DNA of 64,000 nucleotides from assembly GCF_000714535.1 (NCBI RefSeq), contig NZ_AUND01000012.1, positions 124,001 through 188,000 of the forward strand, given 5' to 3'. Numbering within the stretch: the stretch's first letter is position 1; each line of letters starts with the position of its first letter. Under the pieces are notes generated by a model that did no database searches, was not told where the DNA came from, and worked only from the letters and a program-made list of their open reading frames with translations. This document shows, piece after piece, positions 32,248 to 41,276 of this stretch. The position numbers and the translations under genes were made by a program. This stretch comes from Thioclava pacifica DSM 10166 (GTDB taxonomy: Bacteria > Pseudomonadota > Alphaproteobacteria > Rhodobacterales > Rhodobacteraceae).

Positions 32248-33468
32248 TCAGTCGTATTTGCGCTGGTCGTCGATCACCTTGCCATCATTGGGCAGCGAGC
32301 CCGGCGCGACAAGCTCGATGACGCCCTTCATCTTCAAGGCCTCGCGAATTCCGCCGTCGAAACGCGCGGGATCGGAAGCTTCGGTCTCGATCTGCACCGT
32401 CATCACATCCATCTCGCCCTCGCGGGTCGCGACGACGCGAGCCTTGGCGACCTCGGCATGGGCGGCCACGAAGGCCGCGACCTGCTCCGGGCGCACGAAC
32501 ATGCCCTTGATCTTGGTGGTCTGGTCGGCGCGCCCCATCCAGCCCTTGATGCGCATATTGGTGCGCCCGCAGGGGCTGATCCCTTCCATCACAGCCGAGA
32601 GATCGCCGGTTGCGAAACGGATCAGCGGGTAATCGGGGTTGAGCGTGGTCACGACCACTTCGCCGACCTCGCCGGGAGCGACCGGATCGCCGGTGCCGGG
32701 GCGGACGATCTCGACGATCACGCCCTCGTCCACGATCATCCCCTCCATCGCCCGGCTTTCATAGGCGATATTGCCCAGATCAGCCGTGGCGTAGCATTGC
32801 AGGCAGGAGATGCCGCGATCGGCATAGCTCTGGCGCAGGCTCGGGAAGAGCGCGCCACCCGAAACGGTGGCCTTGGTGATCTTCAGCGCCTCGCCCATCT
32901 CATCGGCTTTCTCGAGGATGATGCGCAGATAATCGGGCGTGCCCGCGTAGGTGGTGGTGCCGATATCGGCGGCGGCGCGGACTTGCAGCTCGGTCTGGCC
33001 GGTGCCCGCGGGCAGGACGGCGGCGCCGACGGCACGCGCGGCGTTCTCGAACATCATGCCCGCCGGGGTCAGGTGGTAGCCGAAGCAGTTCTGCACGATA
33101 TCGCCGGGACCAACTCCAGCCGCATGCGCAAACCGCCCGAGCCGCCACCAGTTCGGGCTGACATCGCCGGGTTCGTAGATCGGTCCGGGTGACTGGAAGA
33201 TATGGGCGAAGGCATGGGCGGGCTTCGTGGTCAGACCGCCGAAGGGCGGAGCGCCCTTCTGCGCCGCGCCGAGATCGGATTTACGCAGAACCGGCAGTTT
33301 CGCCAAATCGGCACGCGAGATCACCTGTGCTGGATCGACACCCTCAAGATGCGCCGCGATCCCCGGCGCTTTCATCGCCGCTGCGATGAGAGCAGGCAGG
33401 CATTCGGCCAGCGAAGCCTCTCGCGCATCCGCGCTGCGGGTTTCCAAATCGTCGAAATACTCAGCCAT
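32248..33468 (-). CDS. Phenylacetate-CoA ligase family (AMP-forming acyl-CoA synthetase)
   Basis: A 406-aa PaaK-like adenylate-forming enzyme that would activate a carboxylic acid to its CoA ester. Features include NCFGYHLTPAGMMFE, the TTYAGTPDYLRI region, CYATADLGNIAYES and the C-terminal hinge GRADQTTKIKGMFVRPEQV. It is the last gene of the Liv-type ABC cluster, ~90 bp after livF-like, so the acid is probably imported by that system. The aromatic versus aliphatic nature of the substrate is not decided. Confidence 0.86.
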   Translation of the reverse strand: MAEYFDDLETRSADAREASLAECLPALIAAAMKAPGIAAHLEGVDPAQVISRADLAKLPVLRKSDLGAAQKGAPPFGGLTTKPAHAFAHIFQSPGPIYEPGDVSPNWWRLGRFAHAAGVGPGDIVQNCFGYHLTPAGMMFENAARAVGAAVLPAGTGQTELQVRAAADIGTTTYAGTPDYLRIILEKADEMGEALKITKATVSGGALFPSLRQSYADRGISCLQCYATADLGNIAYESRAMEGMIVDEGVIVEIVRPGTGDPVAPGEVGEVVVTTLNPDYPLIRFATGDLSAVMEGISPCGRTNMRIKGWMGRADQTTKIKGMFVRPEQVAAFVAAHAEVAKARVVATREGEMDVMTVQIETEASDPARFDGGIREALKMKGVIELVAPGSLPNDGKVIDDQRKYD

Positions 33469-33557
33469 CTCTCGACCCTTTCCGTTCGGCGGGCAAACCG
33501 CCCCCGTGCCGCACCCAAAACGCTGCGCAGCAATTGTTTTAATTCAATGTGTTACGA

Positions 33558-34382
33558 TCACGCCAACCAACGCTTCCGGCGGCGATAGCTGCGCACGTCA
33601 CGGAAGCTCTTACGGCCCTCGTCGGACATGCCGAGATAGAATTCCTTCACGTCGGGATTCTCACGCAGATCGGCCGCCGGGCCGTCCATCACGATGCGGC
33701 CCGATTCCAGGATGTAGCCGTAATGGGCATAGCGCAGCGCGACATTGGTGTTCTGCTCGGCCAGAAGGAAGGTCACGCCCTCGTTCTCGTTGACCGATTT
33801 CACGATCTCGAAGATCTGCTCCACAAGCTGCGGCGCGAGACCCATCGAGGGTTCGTCCAGCAGGATCGTCTCGGGGCGGCTCATCAGCGCGCGGCCCATC
33901 GCGACCATCTGCTGCTCCCCGCCCGAGGTATAGCCCGCCTGCGATTTGCGGCGCTCCTTCAGGCGCGGGAAGTAGTTATAGACCATCTCGAGATCGGCCT
34001 GGATCGCGCCGCGCCCGTCCTTGCGGGTATAGGCGCCGGTCAGCAGGTTTTCCTCGACAGTCAGGTGTTCGAAACAGTGACGGCCTTCCATCACCTGGAT
34101 CACGCCCTTGCGCACGAGATCGGCGGGGCTCATTTCCTGCACGCGCTCGCCGCGATAGGTGATCGAGCCCTTGGTGACCTCGCCGCGCTCGGATTTGAGC
34201 AGGTTGGAGACTGCCTTGAGCGTCGTCGTCTTGCCCGCGCCATTGCCGCCCAGCAGCGCGGTGATCCCGCCCTTGGGTACGTTGAGGCTGACCCCCTTCA
34301 GCACGAGGATGACGTGATTGTAGATCACCTCGATATTGTTGACCTCGAGAAGGGTCGTGTCGGTTTTCGCAGCGTCCAGCAT
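33558..34382 (-). CDS. Branched-chain-amino-acid-type ABC transporter ATP-binding protein (LivF-like)
   Basis: A 274-aa ABC ATPase. Walker A is GGNGAGKTTTLKAV at residues ~40-53. The signature region is YTSGGEQQMVAMGRALM, which deviates from LSGGQ, and Walker B is TILLDEPSMGLAPQ. The conserved LivF pattern around GRHCFEHLTVEENL is present. Partners LivG, LivH, LivM and the binding protein are encoded just upstream on the same strand. Confidence 0.9.
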   Translation of the reverse strand: MLDAAKTDTTLLEVNNIEVIYNHVILVLKGVSLNVPKGGITALLGGNGAGKTTTLKAVSNLLKSERGEVTKGSITYRGERVQEMSPADLVRKGVIQVMEGRHCFEHLTVEENLLTGAYTRKDGRGAIQADLEMVYNYFPRLKERRKSQAGYTSGGEQQMVAMGRALMSRPETILLDEPSMGLAPQLVEQIFEIVKSVNENEGVTFLLAEQNTNVALRYAHYGYILESGRIVMDGPAADLRENPDVKEFYLGMSDEGRKSFRDVRSYRRRKRWLA

Positions 34383-34440
34383 GGCTTTCTCCGGGGCGTT
34401 GGGGTGGCCCCCGGCGCAAGACGCCGGAGGCCGGTTTGGC

Positions 34441-35727
34441 TTAGTTGCACCGCTCGGCGATGTTGTTTTCCTTGGCGAAGGCCGCGGAATCTTCGGCGAT
34501 CAGCGGGTCGATCACGCTCGAATCCGCCGAGATCCAGTCCGAAGCCGCGACCCATTTGCCGTCAGCGGCGTTCCACTTGAACATAAGGCCGGAGCCCGGA
34601 CCGCCATGATCCGCGCAGGTCGCCTGGATCGGCTGGGCGAAGTTCGGAAGGCCCAGTTCATTCAGACGCGCCTCGGTCAGGTCGAGCTGTTCGAAACCGT
34701 CACGCACCTCTGCGGGCGTAACCGCCGAATGACCATGGATCTCCTGCGCCTTGCGGATCGCTTCGGAGATGATCATCGCCGCATACATGCCGCGCGAATA
34801 GAGCATCGTGCCCACTTCATCGCCCGCGCCCGCAGCCTTACCGGCGTCGATCACGTATTTCTGGATGTCCGCATAGACCGGGAAGTCCATGCCCGTGCCG
34901 TGGAAGGAAACGGTGGTGTACCCATCGGCCTTTTCACCAGCCGAGCGCACGTCGTTTTCCGAACCCGACCACCAGATGCCGACGAAGTTCTCCATCGGGA
35001 AGCGGATGTTCACGGCCTCCTGGATCGCGACCTGGTTCATAACGCCCCAGCCATACATGATGACGAAATCAGGCTTCGAACGGCGAACCTGAAGCCATTG
35101 CGACTTCTGTTCCTGGCCCGGATGGTCGACCGGCAGCAGTTCGAGTTCGAACCCGTCCCGCGCGGCGAGCTCCTGAAGGGTGCGGATCGGCTCCTTGCCG
35201 TAGGCGGAGTTATGATAGACCAGAGCGATCTTCTTGCCTTCGAGAGAGCCGCCAGCCTTGCCCATCAGGTATTGCTCGATGATCGAGGCGCCGTCCCAGT
35301 AGTTGGCGGGATAGTTGAACACCCACTCAAACACCTTGCCATTCGCCGCCGAGGTGCGGCCATAACCGGGCGTGTAAAGAACATGCCCGTCGGCGGTCAC
35401 TTTCGGGATCAGCTGGTAGGTGATGCCGGTGGAGAGCGGGTTATAGGCCAGTGCGCCGTCGCCCTTGGTCGACTCGTAGCACTCCACACCTTTCTCGGTG
35501 TTGTAGGCGGTCTCGCATTCGGGCACGCGAACCATCTCGCCACCGATGCCGCCATCGCGTTCGTTGAGCAGCGTGAAATAGTCATTGAAACCGTCGGCAT
35601 AGGGGATGCCGTTCGCGGCGTAAGGCCCGGTGCGATAGCTGAGGTTCGGCACCACCAGCTCGGCGAAGGCCGGGGCCGAGGTCAGCGTCATCGCCGCCGC
35701 GACCAGAGCGGTAAAGGTCTTCTTCAT
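34441..35727 (-). CDS. ABC transporter periplasmic substrate-binding protein (Liv/HAAT type)
   Basis: A 428-aa exported protein with a signal peptide (FTALVAAAMTLTSAPAFA). The mature part is a type I periplasmic binding fold: SYRTGPYAANGIPYADGF, VYHNSAYGKEPIRTLQEL and a C-terminal Trp-rich segment. The ATG at 35727 has GGAGGAG upstream; open frame further upstream is antisense or noncoding. A conserved Cys pair may form a disulphide (PECETAYNTEKGVEC). Its ligand probably matches the acid activated by the flanking CoA ligases rather than a simple amino acid. Confidence 0.9.
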   Translation of the reverse strand: MKKTFTALVAAAMTLTSAPAFAELVVPNLSYRTGPYAANGIPYADGFNDYFTLLNERDGGIGGEMVRVPECETAYNTEKGVECYESTKGDGALAYNPLSTGITYQLIPKVTADGHVLYTPGYGRTSAANGKVFEWVFNYPANYWDGASIIEQYLMGKAGGSLEGKKIALVYHNSAYGKEPIRTLQELAARDGFELELLPVDHPGQEQKSQWLQVRRSKPDFVIMYGWGVMNQVAIQEAVNIRFPMENFVGIWWSGSENDVRSAGEKADGYTTVSFHGTGMDFPVYADIQKYVIDAGKAAGAGDEVGTMLYSRGMYAAMIISEAIRKAQEIHGHSAVTPAEVRDGFEQLDLTEARLNELGLPNFAQPIQATCADHGGPGSGLMFKWNAADGKWVAASDWISADSSVIDPLIAEDSAAFAKENNIAERCN

Positions 35728-35801
35728 AGAGTTCTCCTCCCAGAGGTACTTTGTTCGTGCCGGGCTCGTCCCGGTTCTTCGATTTGTTGGGCGGCCCCGC
35801 C

Positions 35802-36878
35802 TTAGTGCGGGAAGGGCCAAAGCCGGAGTTTCTCTTTCGCCACGCGCCAGAGCTGCGCGAGGCCATGCGGTTCCGCGATCAGGAAGGTCACGATCAGACC
35901 GCCGACGATCATCAGCTCGATATGCGCGGCAAGGTCGGTCGGCCAACCAAGCGTGCCCACGAGCACGTTCTTGAGGAAGACCGGCAGCAGCACGAGGAAG
36001 GCCGCGCCCGCGAAGGAGCCGAAGATCGAGCCCAGACCGCCGATGATCACCATGAAGAGGATCAGGAAGCTCTTCTGGATCCCGAACGCCTCGCCCACTT
36101 CCGCCGCGCCCAGATAGACCGCGAAAAACAGCGCGCCGGCGATGCCGATGAAGAACGAGCTGACCGCAAAGGCCGAAAGCTTCGTCGTCAGCGGATTCAC
36201 CCCGATGATCTCGGCGGCGATATCCATGTCGCGGATCGCCATCCATTTGCGCCCGACCGTGCCGCGCGTCAGGTTGCGCGCAATCAGCGCCACGATCGTC
36301 AGCATCACGAGGCAGAACATGTATTTCGCCATCGCCGAAGTCTGCGCGCCGGTGACGAACACGCCGAACATCGTGCGCTCGGGCGCGTTGATCTGGCCCG
36401 AAGCCGAGTAGTTGTAGAACCACGGCACCTTGTTGAACAGCCAGACAAGGAAGAACTGCGCCGCCAGCGTCGCCACCGCGAGGTAGAAGCCCTTGATGCG
36501 CAGGCTCGGCAGGCCGAAGAGCACGCCGACTGCCGCCGTGATACCACCTGCGAGAATGACATGGATGAAGATCGACACCTCGGGGAAGGCAGTCATCAGC
36601 TTGTAGACCGCGTAAGCGCCCACCGCCATGAAGCCCCCGGTGCCAAGCGACACCTGACCGGCGTATCCCACGAGGATGTTCAGCCCGATCGCCGCAATCG
36701 CGTAGATCAGAAACGGCACCGCGACCGCGTTGGCCCAGTAATCATTGATGAAGAGCGGCACGATCCCGAAGGCAATCGCCAGCACTACGTAATAACGCAG
36801 CCGGTCGAACTTGATCGGGAAGGTCTGGCTGTCCTCCCGGTAGGACGTTTTGAAATCACCTGCTTCGCGGTAAAACAT
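35802..36878 (-). CDS. Branched-chain-amino-acid-type ABC transporter permease (LivM-like)
   Basis: A 358-aa inner-membrane permease with about nine to ten transmembrane segments. It contains the LivM features LNILVGYAGQVSLGTGGFMA and, later, the cytoplasmic coupling EAA-like region (GRKWMAIRDMDIAAEIIGVN). The start at 36878 has GGGAGAGG upstream. It follows a 59-codon ORF and livH-like in the operon. Confidence 0.92.
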   Translation of the reverse strand: MFYREAGDFKTSYREDSQTFPIKFDRLRYYVVLAIAFGIVPLFINDYWANAVAVPFLIYAIAAIGLNILVGYAGQVSLGTGGFMAVGAYAVYKLMTAFPEVSIFIHVILAGGITAAVGVLFGLPSLRIKGFYLAVATLAAQFFLVWLFNKVPWFYNYSASGQINAPERTMFGVFVTGAQTSAMAKYMFCLVMLTIVALIARNLTRGTVGRKWMAIRDMDIAAEIIGVNPLTTKLSAFAVSSFFIGIAGALFFAVYLGAAEVGEAFGIQKSFLILFMVIIGGLGSIFGSFAGAAFLVLLPVFLKNVLVGTLGWPTDLAAHIELMIVGGLIVTFLIAEPHGLAQLWRVAKEKLRLWPFPH

Positions 36879-36918
36879 CAGCCTCTCCCTTTCCCGAGGG
36901 AGAGACGATGTCCTCCCG

Positions 36919-37098
36919 TCAGCAGCCGCGCCGGATCCTGACCCAGGCCCAGAGCCCGGCCCCGGCGCCCAGCGCCGCCAGTGCGATATTCAGTGTTTGC
37001 AGTTGCGTCGGCTCTTCCGGTGGTGCGGCTAGCGCGATCCAGCCGAAGGCGAGCGCTGCTCCCCAGCCAATCGTGAATACGGTTGCGCAGGTCTTCAT
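36919..37098 (-). CDS. Small two-TM protein inside the ABC transporter operon
   Basis: A 59-aa protein, MKTCATVFTIGWGAALAFGW..., with two hydrophobic segments separated by a Pro/Glu-containing loop (APPEEPTQLQTL) and ending in VRIRRGC. GGGAGG lies 10 nt before the ATG at 37098. It sits between livH-like and livM-like genes on the same strand. Not recognised; it could be an accessory subunit of the importer. Confidence 0.6.
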   Translation of the reverse strand: MKTCATVFTIGWGAALAFGWIALAAPPEEPTQLQTLNIALAALGAGAGLWAWVRIRRGC

Positions 37099-37243
37099 CG
37101 GTAACGGTCCTCCCAAAGCTCGTCACGGTGTCGTGACGGCGGGCTCCCTTCCCGTTGATGCCACGACATGTGACAGCTTGTCGCACCCCTGCGCACCGAT
37201 CAAGAAAATTATCACTGCGGTGTGAAAGCATCGTGATCATGGT

Positions 37244-38233
37244 TCAGACCCTCTCGATGATCTTCTCGCCGAACAGGCCCTGCGGCCGGAACACGAGGAA
37301 GACGAGTGCGAGGACATAAGCGAACCAGTTCTCGGTTGCGCCACCGAGGAACGGAGCCCCGATCAGCAGCTCGAACAGTTTCTCGCCCACACCGATGATC
37401 AGACCGCCGACAATGGCGCCCGGGATCGAGGTAAAGCCACCCAACATGAGCACCGGAAGCGCCTTGAGCGCGATCAGCGAGAGCGAGAACTGCACGCCCG
37501 ATTTCGAACCCCACATGATGCCGGCGACCAGCGCCACGAAGCCCGCGATCGACCAGACAAGGATCCAGATGAAGCGCAGCGAGATCCCGACCGACAGCGC
37601 GGCCTGGTGATCGTCAGCTACAGCACGCAGCGCGCGACCCTGCTTGGAGTATTGCGAGAACACCGTCAGCGCGGCCACCAGCAGCACCGCGACGATGGCC
37701 GCCACGATATCGAGATTGTCGATGAAGAAGCCGTAGCCGAACATGTTGTAGGTGACACTGTCGATGGTCTCGTTGATGCCCTGCGGCAGACCCACATCGA
37801 GCGTTTTGATGTCCGAGCCCCACATCACGTCCCCGAAACCTTCGAGGAAATAGGCCATCCCGATCGTCGCCATGAAGAGGATGATCGGCGCCTGATTGAC
37901 GAGATGCTTGAGCACCACCTTCTCGATGATGATCGCGAGCACCACCATCACACCGACGGTCAACAGGATCGCGACCAGCGCCGGGACTTCCCAGGGAAAG
38001 TTGGTGTAATGCTTGCCGGTCATCGCGTTGATGAGATGGGCGAAGGGCACCTGCCCTTTCTGGATGCCCACCAGCGTGAGCGCGGCGAACAGGGCCAGCA
38101 CGCCCTGGGCGTAGTTAAAGATGCCGGAGGCCTTGAAGATCAGAACGAAGCCCAGTGCCACGAGCGCATAAAGCACCCCCGCCATCAGGCCATTCAGCGT
38201 CACCTCGGCGGCGTAGAGAACGATATCAGGCAT
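37244..38233 (-). CDS. Branched-chain-amino-acid-type ABC transporter permease (LivH-like)
   Basis: A 329-aa permease with about eight to nine membrane segments. It shows the LivH pattern near the N-terminus (GLMAGVLYALVALGFVLIFK and FNYAQG) and the coupling-helix segment QGRALRAVADDHQAALSVGI. GGAGG lies 6 nt before the ATG. It is followed by the 59-aa ORF after ~145 bp. Confidence 0.92.
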   Translation of the reverse strand: MPDIVLYAAEVTLNGLMAGVLYALVALGFVLIFKASGIFNYAQGVLALFAALTLVGIQKGQVPFAHLINAMTGKHYTNFPWEVPALVAILLTVGVMVVLAIIIEKVVLKHLVNQAPIILFMATIGMAYFLEGFGDVMWGSDIKTLDVGLPQGINETIDSVTYNMFGYGFFIDNLDIVAAIVAVLLVAALTVFSQYSKQGRALRAVADDHQAALSVGISLRFIWILVWSIAGFVALVAGIMWGSKSGVQFSLSLIALKALPVLMLGGFTSIPGAIVGGLIIGVGEKLFELLIGAPFLGGATENWFAYVLALVFLVFRPQGLFGEKIIERV

Positions 38234-38271
38234 GACGCGCCTCCGATTTCTGAGTTGCGGTGCGGATGGTG

Positions 38272-39093
38272 TCAGTCATGGGCCACCCCCAGATAGGCGT
38301 CGATGACGTCCTGATTGTTGCGCACCTCGTCAGGGGTGCCGTCGCCGATCTTCTTGCCGTAATCCATCACCACGACGCGGTCGGAGAGGTCCATGACCAC
38401 GCCCATGTCGTGCTCGATCAGCACGATCGTGGTGCCGAATTCGTCGTTCACATCGAGGATGAAGCGGCTCATGTCCTCTTTTTCCTCGACGTTCATCCCG
38501 GCCATCGGCTCATCGAGCAGCAGCAGCTTCGGCTCCGCGGCCAGCGCGCGGGCCAGCTCGACCCGCTTCTTCAGGCCATAGGGCAGACGGCCAACCGGAG
38601 TTTTCCGAATATTCTGAATCTCAAGAAAGTCGATGATCTTCTCGACCTTCTCGCGATGCTCGTCTTCTTCCTTCGCGGCACCCGTCCACCACCAGCCGGC
38701 CTGTGCCAGAAGACCGCTTTTCATATGGGTCAGGCGGCCGGTCATGATGTTGTCGAGCACCGACATGCCGTCAAAAAGCGCGATGTTCTGGAAGGTCCGC
38801 GCGATGCCGAGCCGGGCGACCTGGTAGGGCCGCATCGGACCGCGCTTGTAGCCGTGGAACCAGACCTCGCCCTCGGTCGGAATGTAGAAGCCCGAGATCA
38901 CGTTCAGCATCGAGGATTTACCCGCGCCGTTCGGGCCGATGATCGCCCGGATCTCGCCTTCGCGAATGTCGAAGGAGATGTCCTTGATCGCCACGACACC
39001 GCCGAAGCGCAGCGTGATGTTCTTCATCTCCATGATCACGCCGCCGATCTGGCGGCCGTCGGCGGTGACGTAGCCGTCGCTCATATCGTTCAT
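38272..39093 (-). CDS. Branched-chain-amino-acid-type ABC transporter ATP-binding protein (LivG-like)
   Basis: A 273-aa ABC ATPase. Walker A is GPNGAGKSSMLNVISG and Walker B is LLLLDEPMAGMN. The signature position reads PYGLKKRVELARAL, a Liv-type deviation from LSGGQ. The H-loop is VLIEHDMGVVMD. The ATG overlaps the stop of the upstream CoA ligase gene (ATGA), so ligase and importer are co-translated. Confidence 0.92.
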   Translation of the reverse strand: MNDMSDGYVTADGRQIGGVIMEMKNITLRFGGVVAIKDISFDIREGEIRAIIGPNGAGKSSMLNVISGFYIPTEGEVWFHGYKRGPMRPYQVARLGIARTFQNIALFDGMSVLDNIMTGRLTHMKSGLLAQAGWWWTGAAKEEDEHREKVEKIIDFLEIQNIRKTPVGRLPYGLKKRVELARALAAEPKLLLLDEPMAGMNVEEKEDMSRFILDVNDEFGTTIVLIEHDMGVVMDLSDRVVVMDYGKKIGDGTPDEVRNNQDVIDAYLGVAHD

Positions 39094-41066
39094 TCCGCTG
39101 CCTCCGCCATCGTCTTCGCCGACGCGACCTTCGCATCCGCGATCTTCAGCGTTGCCTTGATCGAGCCCTTGCGGCCGTCCTCATAGGTCACTTCGGTCTC
39201 GGTGTAGATCTCGTCGCGGCCGTCATAGAGCGCCTCGATCAGGTCGGCGAATTTCTCGCCGATCACGTTGCGGCGCACCTTGCGGGTCCGGGTCATCTCG
39301 CCGTCGTCCGCGTCGAGTTCCTTGTGCAGGATCAGGAATCGATGAACCTGACAGCCCGACAGCATCGGGTCTTCGGCGATGCTCGCATTCACCTCTTCGA
39401 CATGCTCGCGGATCATCTCGTAGACGCGCGGATGGCCCGCAAGCTCCTGATAGGAGGCGTAGGAGATGTTGTTGCGCTCGGCCCAGTTGCCGACAGCCGT
39501 GAGGTCAATATTGATGAAGGCCGTGCAGCGATCCTTGCCCGCGCCGAACACCACCGCCTCGAGGATCGAGGGGTAGAACTTCAGCTTGTTTTCCACGTAT
39601 TTGGGCGCGAACAACCGGCCATCGGCCATTTTGCCCACATCCTTGGCGCGGTCGATGATCCGCAGGTGACCGGTGTCTTCCTCGAAGAAGCCCGCATCGC
39701 CCGTCGCGACCCAGCCTTCCGGGTCCTTGGTCGAGGCCGTGCTCTCGGCGTTCTTGTAGTATTCGACGAAGGTGCCGGGGCTGCGGTAATAGACCTCGCC
39801 ATTCTCGCCGATCTTCACCTCGACGCCGGGCGAGGGCACGCCCACGGTATCGGCACGCACTTCGCCATCGGGCTGCTGCGTGATGAAGACCGAGGCCTCG
39901 GTCTGACCGTAGAGCTGCTTCAGGTTGATCCCGAGCGAGCGGTAGAAGGAGAAGATCTCCGGCCCGATCGCCTCACCTGCGGTGTAACCAACGCGGATGC
40001 GCGAAAAACCGAGCGTGTTCTTCAGCGGCCCGTAGACGAAGAGATTGCCAAGCACATAGGACATCCGCTTGCCGAAGCTGACGGCCTTGCCGTCGAGAAT
40101 GTCGGGACCGACTTCGCGCGCCACCGCCATGTAGCGGTCGAACAGCCATTTCTTGAGACGGCCCGCATCTTCCATGCGGATCATCACCGAGGTGAGCTGG
40201 TTCTCGAACACCCGCGGCGGGGCGAAGAAATAGGTCGGACCGATCTCGCGCAGGTCGGTCATCATCGTCTCGGGGCTTTCGGGGCAGTTAACGGTAAACC
40301 CAGCCCACATCGCCTGTCCGATCGAGAAGATGAAATCGCCCACCCAAGCCATCGGCAGATAGGCGAGCACTTCATCATTGTGGTTGAGGTGGTCGAACTC
40401 GCTGGAAGCCTTCGCCGTCTCGATGATGTTGCGGTTCGAGAGCACCACGCCCTTCGGCTTACCGGTGGTGCCTGAGGTGTAGAGCATCACGCAGGTGCTG
40501 TCATAGGTCAGCTCGGCGATGCGCTTGTCGAGCTCGCTCTCATAGCGCGAATGGCCGGCGCGGCCCTCGGCCTGCACATCCTCCAGCGCGTTCATGCGCG
40601 AGTGGTCGTATTTCCGCATACCGCGCTTGTCGGTATACATCACATGCTTGATCGCGTGGATGCGGTCTTCGATCTCCACGATCTTGTCGACCTGCTCCTG
40701 ATCGCCGCACACGACAAAGCGTGCGCCGCAATGCTCCATCACATAGGCCATCTCTTCGGCAGCGGCGTCCTGATAGAGCGGCACCGGAATCGCACCGCAC
40801 ATCTGCGCGGCCACCATCGACCAGTAATGCATCGGACGGTTGCGCCCGATGATGGCGACATGGTCGCCCCGTTCCACGCCAAGGCTCAGGAAGCCAAGCG
40901 CCATTGCGCGGATTTCCTCCGCCGCCTGCGCCCAGGTCCAGCTCTGCCAGATGCCAAATTCCTTCTCGCGATAGGCGGGGTAGCCGCCATATCGGGCCAC
41001 GTTCCGCGCCAAAAGCGCAGGAATCGATTGGGCAGGTGCCTGCCCCTTCGCGACTGCGTCAGCCAA
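39090..41066 (-). CDS. Long-chain acyl-CoA synthetase-like AMP-binding ligase
   Basis: A 658-aa adenylate-forming ligase. The P-loop is MLYTSGTTGKPKGV at about residue 190, followed by YLPMAWVGDFIF, YGQTEASVFI and the hinge TGDAGFFEEDTGHLRIIDRAKD. The TTG at 41066 is chosen because GGGAGG lies 5 nt upstream and it gives the usual family length. Longer upstream frames run into the divergent promoter region. First gene of the ABC cluster; it probably activates the imported acid. Confidence 0.88.
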   Translation of the reverse strand: MADAVAKGQAPAQSIPALLARNVARYGGYPAYREKEFGIWQSWTWAQAAEEIRAMALGFLSLGVERGDHVAIIGRNRPMHYWSMVAAQMCGAIPVPLYQDAAAEEMAYVMEHCGARFVVCGDQEQVDKIVEIEDRIHAIKHVMYTDKRGMRKYDHSRMNALEDVQAEGRAGHSRYESELDKRIAELTYDSTCVMLYTSGTTGKPKGVVLSNRNIIETAKASSEFDHLNHNDEVLAYLPMAWVGDFIFSIGQAMWAGFTVNCPESPETMMTDLREIGPTYFFAPPRVFENQLTSVMIRMEDAGRLKKWLFDRYMAVAREVGPDILDGKAVSFGKRMSYVLGNLFVYGPLKNTLGFSRIRVGYTAGEAIGPEIFSFYRSLGINLKQLYGQTEASVFITQQPDGEVRADTVGVPSPGVEVKIGENGEVYYRSPGTFVEYYKNAESTASTKDPEGWVATGDAGFFEEDTGHLRIIDRAKDVGKMADGRLFAPKYVENKLKFYPSILEAVVFGAGKDRCTAFINIDLTAVGNWAERNNISYASYQELAGHPRVYEMIREHVEEVNASIAEDPMLSGCQVHRFLILHKELDADDGEMTRTRKVRRNVIGEKFADLIEALYDGRDEIYTETEVTYEDGRKGSIKATLKIADAKVASAKTMAEAAE

Positions 41067-41161
41067 ATTGTCCTCCCTCGCGCCGGTGTCCCGACGTCCC
41101 TCTCCGCACAGGGCGAATCCTCCGCGCCCAGTTCGGCATGACCGGAGACTGGCTGTCAAAG

Positions 41162-41217
41162 TTTTCGTGATCTTTTCGTGATTGTAACGAATTCTTACAG
41201 CTTCGCTGCGCAGCGAA
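41162..41217. promoter_or_regulatory. Phased direct repeats and palindrome between the ABC cluster and the two-component genes
   Basis: TTTTCGTGAT occurs twice with an 11-bp period (41162-41171 and 41173-41182), the spacing typical of OmpR/PhoB-family tandem half-sites. A perfect 16-bp palindrome TTCGCTGCGCAGCGAA follows at 41202-41217. The region serves the divergent CoA ligase and histidine kinase genes. The regulator encoded at 43178 is a plausible ligand, by inference only. Confidence 0.45.
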
Positions 41218-41276
41218 ACGCTCTTTGCCAAGCCCCGCGCGGGTGCTACCCACGCGTTGGAGCGGGAGGAAACGAC

